From assembly GCA_944472135.2 (NCBI GenBank), contig OX235265.1:95078984-95142983 (forward strand): a stretch of 64,000 bases of DNA. Reading direction: 5' to 3'. The notes beneath the pieces were generated by a model, which did not search any database, had not been told where the DNA came from, and saw only the letters and a list, made by a program, of their open reading frames with translations. The position numbers and the translations under genes are program-made. Shown here in pieces: positions 57,601 through 64,000 of the stretch. Within the stretch, counting starts at the first letter, position 1. Each line of letters begins with the position of its first letter. The DNA comes from Trichobilharzia regenti (Eukaryota > Platyhelminthes > Trematoda > Strigeidida > Schistosomatidae).

Positions 57601-58629
57601 AACTGAATGAGTCATTGCTTCAGCACTCACATTCCTTCGACTGTTTACTCGAGTTAGGATATAAGAATGTTATGAGGAAGTAAATATTTTTGATTTATCA
57701 TATTATTTGTACTTCTGAAGTCCGGGATCAAAAATATGTAGACAGACTGTAGTTTCATCATCATCATCGTAGAATGACACTAGACTTTCACTGTCGGTGT
57801 ATAACCTGAGTGTGAATTTTCGGAGAGAATTCAGGATTTAACCGAAATTCATCTGCAAATAAATGTTTGGTTAAATTTGAAATGAATACCATGGAAATTC
57901 CTTGATAACTTTTGACTTAATATAGATTAAAATAAAATCTGTTATCTTGTAGGGAAAAAAGTCAGCACCAGAAAATTGCTGAAACTCAAAAATGTCTCAA
58001 TTTCGCGCCTGATATCTGTCGATTCAACAGTAACCACATATGCATGGGTAACAGTTTCTTCGCCCTTCATTTTACCGCTTCCAAAAAGTGGAAACATAAC
58101 GTTGACTTGGGTATAGAGGCAACATTTTCGGGTGATTTATTAGACGTTATATATATCCTTGTATCCTTCTTTCGCATAGCTCCATAATTCATTTTCATGA
58201 CAGTATGGAATAATAGAAATAAATAATAGGCCACATGGCTACTCTTATCATGTTTTTCAAAGGTTACTCCAATTTATTCCAAGGGAGATATAAGTGAAAA
58301 GTCTTCCTGAATGTCACAAGCAATGATATGGCAATAACCAAATGATGTATTACTGTGTGTAATTGGTTAAGTCAGTTCCACTTAGTCTTAAAGACATTTC
58401 GAACTCCTTCCTTATTTCATAGGAAAACGAACCTTTGGAATTATAAATGTACATTTTTGTTAGCATAAGAGAACCAATTAGTAACGTCGAAATTGGAATT
58501 TTGTTTGAAGCACTTAAATGTATTCAACTTTATGCAAAACATGAGGAATGCTTTCATGGATTTAGGAGGCGAATCTGTGTAGCTTTTATTGGATGTTTTT
58601 CTTACGTGATATAAAATACTGATCTAAAA
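57601..58629. other. Unassigned AT-rich sequence
   Basis: No feature recognised. Confidence 0.3.
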
Positions 58630-59590
58630 GCACTAATTATTATTATTCTCTTGGGTTCCTACAAGGAACATAGGGCTTCAGCAATACATCTCCACTTTGT
58701 TCTATTTTCTTCTATCCTCTTCAGTTTGGTCCACGATTGCCCATAATCTCTTAACTCCGCCTCTCCAAACGATCTCTTCCACGCCGCCTGCGTTGAGCGC
58801 AATGTTATTCAACGGCCTCCTCAACGTATGCCCCATCCATTTCTAGCCGGCTCTTGGTCGGTTTGTGCCAGCAAGAGTTTCTTGTGGCTAATACTTCCCG
58901 ACCTGCTGCCTATTTGACCTTCACTATGGAGCAAAGACAGCTGTTGATAAAAGTCCGCAATCTCTTGGAAATACCTATTGTGACACGCAGTACACGTTTC
59001 TAACCCACATAGAACTGACTGACTCAACATTTGTGTACAGAATCTGAATTTTGTGTTCTATGCTTCGGAGTTTGGAGATGTCCAAACTACTTTCAGGTTG
59101 ATGAAGCCACTCTGGTAGATTTTAACACCTTCATCTATTTCGCCTGTGGTTAAGACTGTGTTTCCTGGCCAGAAAAGGGGAGGAAGTAACCTCTGACAAA
59201 TCTCTCTCATTGATGGCGATTGCTGCTGGTTATTATTACTGTTGGCTTTTCGACTGGTTATGTTGATCACCGTATACACCTCTATATTCACCTCTATAGT
59301 CCTGTATTCGCTGCTCGTCTCTTCTGCCACCTTGTTGGTTTCCAACTGCCTGCAAGTTTTCAAGTTTGTGTGATAGTATACATATAATCATCTCCGACGT
59401 CCAGATCTTCTAGAGACTTCTTATCGGTGGTCCAGCACATTCCTATCTCCTCTCTCCTGAAGCACAGTCTGACGCTACAACTGAAGACGTCACTGGAGAT
59501 AATAGGCAGCCAGCTTGTCATACTCCTGTACTTACTTCGAATGCCTCTCTGATTTTTCCGTTGTGGATTACCTGCGAGTACCATGGCTAT
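58630..59590 (-). mobile_element. RTE-type LINE fragment with 3' end, just upstream of the cadherin exon
   Basis: Starts with the complement of the LINE tail (ATTATTATTCTCTTGGGTTCC, GGAACATAGGGCTTCAGC) and continues through the C-terminal region to the segment ahead of the FADD box. It belongs to the same diverged subgroup as 15125-16125. It ends about 70 bp before the splice acceptor at 59658. Confidence 0.7.
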
Positions 59591-59658
59591 ATGTTTTCAC
59601 AGTTAAATATATACCATTTTCGATCAATTCTAATAAAATTATGCATTTTTCATTTTAG

Positions 59659-60244
59659 ATCCAAGCTGTAGATGACGACGCTGGTGAAAATGGTACTATC
59701 ACCTACTTCATTCATTCTGGTAATAATGAAGGCTATTTCAAACTAAACAAACATTCTGGAGTATTGAGTGTTAACAAAGAGATATCCTATTCAGCCATAG
59801 GTGAACATTTACTGAGAATAGAAGCAAGAGACGGTGGACAACCATATCGTTTTACAATGGCAGAATTAATCATAGAAATTGATCAATCCGCTTCAAAAGC
59901 CTATTTAACTATGGATGCGTATAATTTCAATGGATTCAGTGGATTTTTCAACTTTGGTGCTAGTGGATATACACTGAACTTTTATATTATTGTTGGAATT
60001 ATTACATCGGCTTGTATTATATCAACTGTCCTGATAACTTTTGTCTTTGTTTTTCTACGTAAAAATAAACAACAGCGTAATTTTCAACATATACCTATTG
60101 CAAGCGATAGAAATGGAAATAGTAATAATAATAATAATAATATTAATCATGGTGAAACGAATATGACCAATTCACCTTTAAGTTGGCAAAAAGTTGATCA
60201 GATGAACAGTTATGAATTTGGTACAATTCCCGGAGGATACGGAG
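59659..60244 (+). CDS. Cadherin/protocadherin-like gene, penultimate exon (end of ectodomain, membrane helix, start of tail)
   Basis: Cadherins are membrane proteins whose repeated extracellular EC domains mediate calcium-dependent adhesion or signalling. The exon opens right after a TTTTAG acceptor and reads in phase 0 for 195 codons plus one base. Residues 1-16 carry the calcium-site pattern AVDDDAGENGTITY, followed by the strands of an EC repeat (GYFKLNKHSGVLSV, then LLRIEARDGGQP) up to about residue 75. A juxtamembrane stretch leads to a hydrophobic helix at about residues 108-133 (starts FYIIVG, ends VFVFLRK), and a basic stop-transfer RKNKQQR begins the tail. An Asn run encoded by AAT repeats follows. 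The donor chosen is GGAG|GTAGAC; GAC|GTAACA at 60250 is in the same phase and remains possible. No DxNDNxP linker is visible in this exon. Earlier EC repeats must lie on exons upstream, probably outside the window. Family membership is fairly secure; the subfamily is not. Confidence 0.85.
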
Positions 60245-61699
60245 GTAGACGTAACAGATATTCTTTTGCGTATTATTTTTTTTTGTACTGACAATTATAT
60301 GTTACAGTGATGATTTAGTGTCTTGTTGTTCTTTGACTTTGCTGTAACGTTTCTAACTTGTATGATTTGATTCTGGATTTGAAACGTTCTCACAAAACTG
60401 AAACAGTGATTACGAATGTCTTTATTGTTTATAATTGGACTGATGAACGACAGGGTCTGCCTAGGATACCTAGGAAACTCTGAATCCAATAGCATGGCTG
60501 CAAGGAACTATGGAAACGTGGTTTCAAGCACTGCTCTACTCATATATGGGCCAAACTTAAAGCCGGGGGCTTGAGAGTAGTCTTTTAAGACAAACAATTA
60601 CTTCAGTCTGAATAGCCTGACAGTATTCCAGTCTTCGGGAAAACTGTTAGGTTTTGTGTAGCGCATCTTTGGGTGCCAACAATGAATTGAATTTGTACTG
60701 TGATATATGAATACACATGGTTCGAAACAATGGCTATGAAGTTAAGTGGTCAAGTGAAAGATTTGCATGAAAACCTTTAGAAACATAAAGATGTTTGGAC
60801 GCGATGATTTTTATGAACAAGCCGAAAAGGATAATTAGGAAACACTAAGTGCTTTTGACAAGCATTTCCCAGGTTCATCTTGACAAATTACTTCAGAGGC
60901 AAGCTCTTTCGTTAACTACATATACACTTCCAATAGTTTTCTTTAGATACCAGAAATATTCAGGCCAGGATATACAATCTGGTTCATATTGCAAATGATG
61001 AGCAATATATCGAGAAATATGCGAAGATGGTGCATACTACAGATCGAAATCAAAATATAGTGTCTTCTAGCCAGATCTTTCTACACAGTTTGCTATCTTG
61101 TTTGCCTTTAGTTAAACCAAGCAGATGACAAACCATTTCGATGTTCGTCTACCACGAGAAATTGCGTTGAATTTTCACTTCAAACTGTATTGTATGTTTC
61201 ACAACATTAGTTTTACAAGTAGCTAATTTAGAATTCAAGCTGCCTGAAATATTTCAAACATTTGGTTTCTGAATGTTCTGGTTGTTTCTATCGTTCGAAG
61301 TTCAGCTTATAATCAGTGTATTCTGCAAGAATAAGCTAAGAGAACTAAAGTATTTCAAACAGTAGGTTCTCATCAGCTGCACACCGCTGCCTGGAATTAC
61401 AGGGGTCATATAAATGATAATAACACACACTTTAATGTCTAAATGGTAGTAAAGAAGAAATATAATGAAATCGACACATCACAAACGCAAGCATTGCAAT
61501 TTTTAGTTTAAGTTTTCATCATCAATTCACATGCTTTCAAAGTAGAAATCAGGAGGAAGGGTAAGACAGAAAACTGAAAAAAATTAACAAACAGTGTTAG
61601 CTCGTAGATTCACATAACATCTAAAGAACAGTTTATAAGACTAAGATTTATTCAATGGGTTAATCAAAATTCTGTTACCAAGACGGTGAGAGGTTATTC

Positions 61700-62165
61700 A
61701 CACTCTCTTTCTGTATGCATGAGTCTGGTTTGAATCATTTGATTGCGATCGCTTCGGCAAATCGTAGTCAATTTGCTGTTTTTCGTCTATTTAATATTTT
61801 CAAGGACTTGGAAATCTCTGCAAAATCTCTACAGCACAACTTCTTTTATAATCCAATAAAAACTGGATAAATACCCTGCAGATGTCACCTCCAACTGTGT
61901 TTATGAATTTGCGTGCACTTGAGGGAGCAAGTACATTGGAAGGATAGAAAGAAGGTCTTATATCCGGTTTTCCGAACATATCCCAAGAAACTTGTGCCTG
62001 AAAGGAAGCGTATATTCTTAGAGTGGAATTACCGGGCACCTCGTGGAGATTTCTAAGCCCTTTAAAATATTAAATAGACAAAGGACAGGAAATTTACTAT
62101 GATTCGCCGAAGCGATCGCAATCAACCGATTTAAACCAGACTCATGCATACAGAAAAACGGAGGT
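61700..62165. mobile_element. Penelope-like endonuclease fragments as a head-to-head inverted pair in the cadherin intron
   Basis: Plus strand 61850-62165: CVYEFACTCGSKYIGRIERR in broken frames, PRNLCLKGSVYS, SGITGHLVEISKPFKILNRQ, FAEAIAINRFKPDSCIQK. Minus strand 61780-61700: RFAEAIAIK, FKPDSCIQKE. The two share the block around GCGATCGCTTCGGC in opposite orientation. The domain lacks a complete N-terminal half. Confidence 0.7.
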
Positions 62166-62234
62166 AGTATACTAATTAAGATACTCAGATAATTGGCGAT
62201 AGATGAATTCTGTCGAATTCCCCAGGTACCGACG

Positions 62235-62300
62235 AAGTGCTAGGTTTCGTACTCATTGGTATTCGTCAGCAAGATGTATCTGAAAGCTTGAAGCAGCTGA
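62235..62300 (-). mobile_element. S5 SINE scrap
   Basis: CTAGGTTTCGTACTCATTGG and CAGCAAGATGTATCTGA match the minus-strand S5 copy at 46190-46240. Confidence 0.45.
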
Positions 62301-62564
62301 TTTCTTCTTTGAGGTTCTTCCTGCAGTGGAAGGTGTCATTACTGAATTCTCCGGGCTCACAACTGATATCTAGGTTCGCTAAGGACCAAACAACGTCATG
62401 TATCCAGTTATCACTTTTAGTCCTGACAAATAACTATGCATCAGTTTAACAGTATGTTCATCAAGCCGATGAAGGAGAGTCGAATACGTCTATGTGTAAC
62501 CACGTTTTCAAATGTTATCGCCCATTGATGTTTAAAAACGTGAATTCAAATGAAACGATCTTTA

Positions 62565-62602
62565 GTATACAATTGGTGGATGATGGCTAGCAGTGGAATC
62601 CA
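62565..62602 (-). mobile_element. S3 SINE end fragment near the cadherin acceptor
   Basis: ATTGGTGGATGATGGCTAGC and AGTGGAATCCAG match the 3' part of S3 in minus orientation; truncated. Confidence 0.55.
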
Positions 62603-62684
62603 GAAACGATCTTTACTTTGCTTCTTACTTGGAATTCAACAAAAATTTTGCATTTTTTCTCTTTTTTAATACACCATTATTTAG

Positions 62685-63175
62685 TTATCCAACCCCTTCC
62701 CGACTGTCTATCACAATTCTCGGCGATTGGTGGCAATTCAAGTTTACAACTGCTAAATTATCCAAATGGCAGTATCTATTCATCACCGAATACTCGAGAT
62801 TTTCATACGGATCGAAGAAACTCCCCAGAATACTTCAAATATATGGAGAATCGTAATAATTATTTAGTAGATGATTGTAATAATAATAATAATATTAATA
62901 ACATTAACAGAACTAATTATTGTAATTATAATATTGATAACAATATCAGTAGTAATGATACGAATTATTATAATGATACAATAGGCAGCAGAAAAATTAA
63001 AATCTTCATTCCTCGATCTCATCATGACACAATCAATGTGATGTCGACAACACACGATGAATCAACTTGTACAGATTTTAAATATCCTTATAAAGCATGT
63101 TCAAATTACTTTAATACAGAAATGCAAGAAGCGATTAATCCTATCCAGTCTTATCCAGCATGTTTGAATAATTGA
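62685..63175 (+). CDS. Terminal exon of the cadherin-like gene: Asn-rich cytoplasmic tail
   Basis: This open frame follows a pyrimidine-rich tract and a TTTAG acceptor, and ends in TGA at 63173-63175. Its first two bases complete a codon begun by the single base left at 60244, giving GTT (Val), so the frames agree across the intron. It encodes about 162 residues with no membrane segment. It starts IQPLPDCLSQF, then has Ser/Asn/Tyr-rich sequence, long Asn-rich runs (around 62876-62960) and a basic patch SRKIKIFIPRSHH. It ends PAYP-like, with SYPACLNN just before the stop. Codon use is as AT-rich as in the upstream exon. No beta-catenin-binding motif was recognised, which fits a non-classical cadherin. 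The link to the upstream exon is inferred from position, phase and composition. An unrelated gene, or an exon skipped in between, cannot be excluded without transcripts. Confidence 0.65.
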
Positions 63176-63354
63176 ATACATGATGAAACTAGGGTGGTTA
63201 TTTGTACAGCACAAGAGTAAAGAATCATGTAAGTGAAGGTTTTTTCTAATTTCTACCGATTTTTTGGCTAATATATTCATTTCATTTCATTAAAAGGTGG
63301 TTAGATAAGTTAGTATGTGAAGTTTGAATAGTATAAATGTGGTGCATAGGAATT
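63176..63354 (+). other. Probable 3' untranslated region of the cadherin-like gene
   Basis: Follows the stop codon and precedes the LINE fragment that starts near 63355. An ATTAAA near 63287 could serve as a polyadenylation signal. This is inferred from position only. Confidence 0.3.
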
Positions 63355-63790
63355 TGGGATAGTCGAACATAGGCCTTCAGCAACACATGTCCATTTTATT
63401 TTGTTCTCTGGAGTTCTTCATAGTAATCTCCATTATTACCTGTAAGCTTTCATCTTCTTCATTACACCCTGTACGTCGAAGTTCTTATTTTCCATCCAGG
63501 TTACAATAGACAGCCTGCCTGGAGCGTGGTACTTCTCAGCAGTGTAGTTAAGGTATATCCATTTGATTCCCATTGCCTTTGGCACATTTAGCGGTCAACA
63601 GAACTTAGAACGGGAAGTTTCCAGAGTTCTTTGCTGTTAATTGTTTCTGATAATGTGACCTTTCGCATCTAGACAGTGAATGTAACTGTTAATGAAAGTC
63701 TGCAGCCTTTTAGAAATTCGTTTGGTGATGTGGGTGCTGAGTCCTATTAAAAATATAGAACTTCAGACTAAGAATGACATTATTTCGGTG
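63355..63790 (-). mobile_element. RTE-type LINE fragment, strongly diverged
   Basis: The complement of GAACATAGGCCTTCAGCAAC matches the LINE 3' end, followed by decayed sequence up to the region equivalent to NSCLRS. Only short blocks are recognisable. Confidence 0.5.
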
Positions 63791-64000
63791 TATATGACGT
63801 CAGATGAGAAGCTGATGATGTAATACAGTCAACAGAACTCAGAAGATCAATAAAAATTATCTTTTAAGAGAGTCAAGCGAAAAATAAAGGGAGAAGGTGG
63901 AGTGAAAAGATAACCTAACAAAATTAACAAAATTAGAAAACAAAAAGTTACTAAGAAGTGAGTCACCAGGGTAATTGAAGTCTAACAACGGATTCTTTTT
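63791..64000. other. Unassigned AT-rich sequence at window end
   Basis: An AATAAA near 63892; no gene recognised. Confidence 0.3.

Larger units (their letters stand above)
60245..62684 (+). other. Intron of the cadherin-like gene, with nested repeats
   Basis: A GT...AG interval of 2440 bp in phase 1 between the two cadherin exons. 60300-61690 is AT-rich with nothing recognised. It then contains an inverted pair of PLE endonuclease fragments (61700-62165), a minus-strand S5 SINE piece (about 62235-62300), and a short piece of the Sm-alpha-like SINE (62565-62602) only about 80 bp before the acceptor. Confidence 0.6.

Noticed and set aside
1..64000. CRISPR arrays, operons, Shine-Dalgarno sites, prophage
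   Set aside because: Nothing of the kind is visible; the sequence is clearly eukaryotic with introns, SINEs and LINEs.

Overview
The window looks like intron or intergenic DNA from a trematode, most likely a blood fluke of the genus Schistosoma. It is AT-rich and almost gene-free. It is filled with repeats typical of schistosomes: RTE-type LINEs, a CR1-like LINE, Penelope-like elements (PLEs) with GIY-YIG endonuclease domains, short Gypsy-type solo LTRs, and SINEs with an internal hammerhead ribozyme resembling the S. mansoni Sm-alpha satellite. The genus call rests on recalled family resemblance, not on a search.

Layout. Positions 1-59658 hold no recognisable host exon apart from a broken histone H2A-like copy near 50.7-51.0 kb. 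The last 4.4 kb carry the 3' end of a cadherin/protocadherin-like gene on the plus strand. One exon (59659-60244) encodes the end of a cadherin repeat, a membrane helix and the start of the tail. A 2.44 kb phase-1 intron follows, and then a final exon (62685-63175) completes an Asn-rich cytoplasmic tail.

Repeats. Ten fragments of one RTE LINE group, one fragment of a second LINE family and two of a CR1-like LINE are present, all 5'-truncated and full of frameshifts or stops. At least twelve loci carry PLE fragments. Two tRNA-headed SINE families (called S1 and S2 here) have 3' tails matching the RTE and CR1-like LINEs respectively. Two other tRNA-headed SINE families, Sm-alpha-like (S3) and a second type (S4), carry hammerhead ribozymes. 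A fifth tRNA-headed family (S5) has no ribozyme that I can see.

Main observation. PLEs and the hammerhead SINEs repeatedly sit as head-to-head inverted dimers: two copies meet at their 5' ends with their 3' tails pointing outwards. In four cases one 12-15 bp target-site duplication flanks the whole inverted unit, so the dimer arrived in a single insertion. LINE copies and the LINE-tailed SINEs never show this. This suggests two mobilisation routes: LINE machinery for S1/S2, and PLE-type machinery, probably acting on self-cleaving transcripts, for S3/S4. A composite of an inverted pair plus a tandem copy of S4 occurs at two loci, each with its own target duplication or a decayed version of one.
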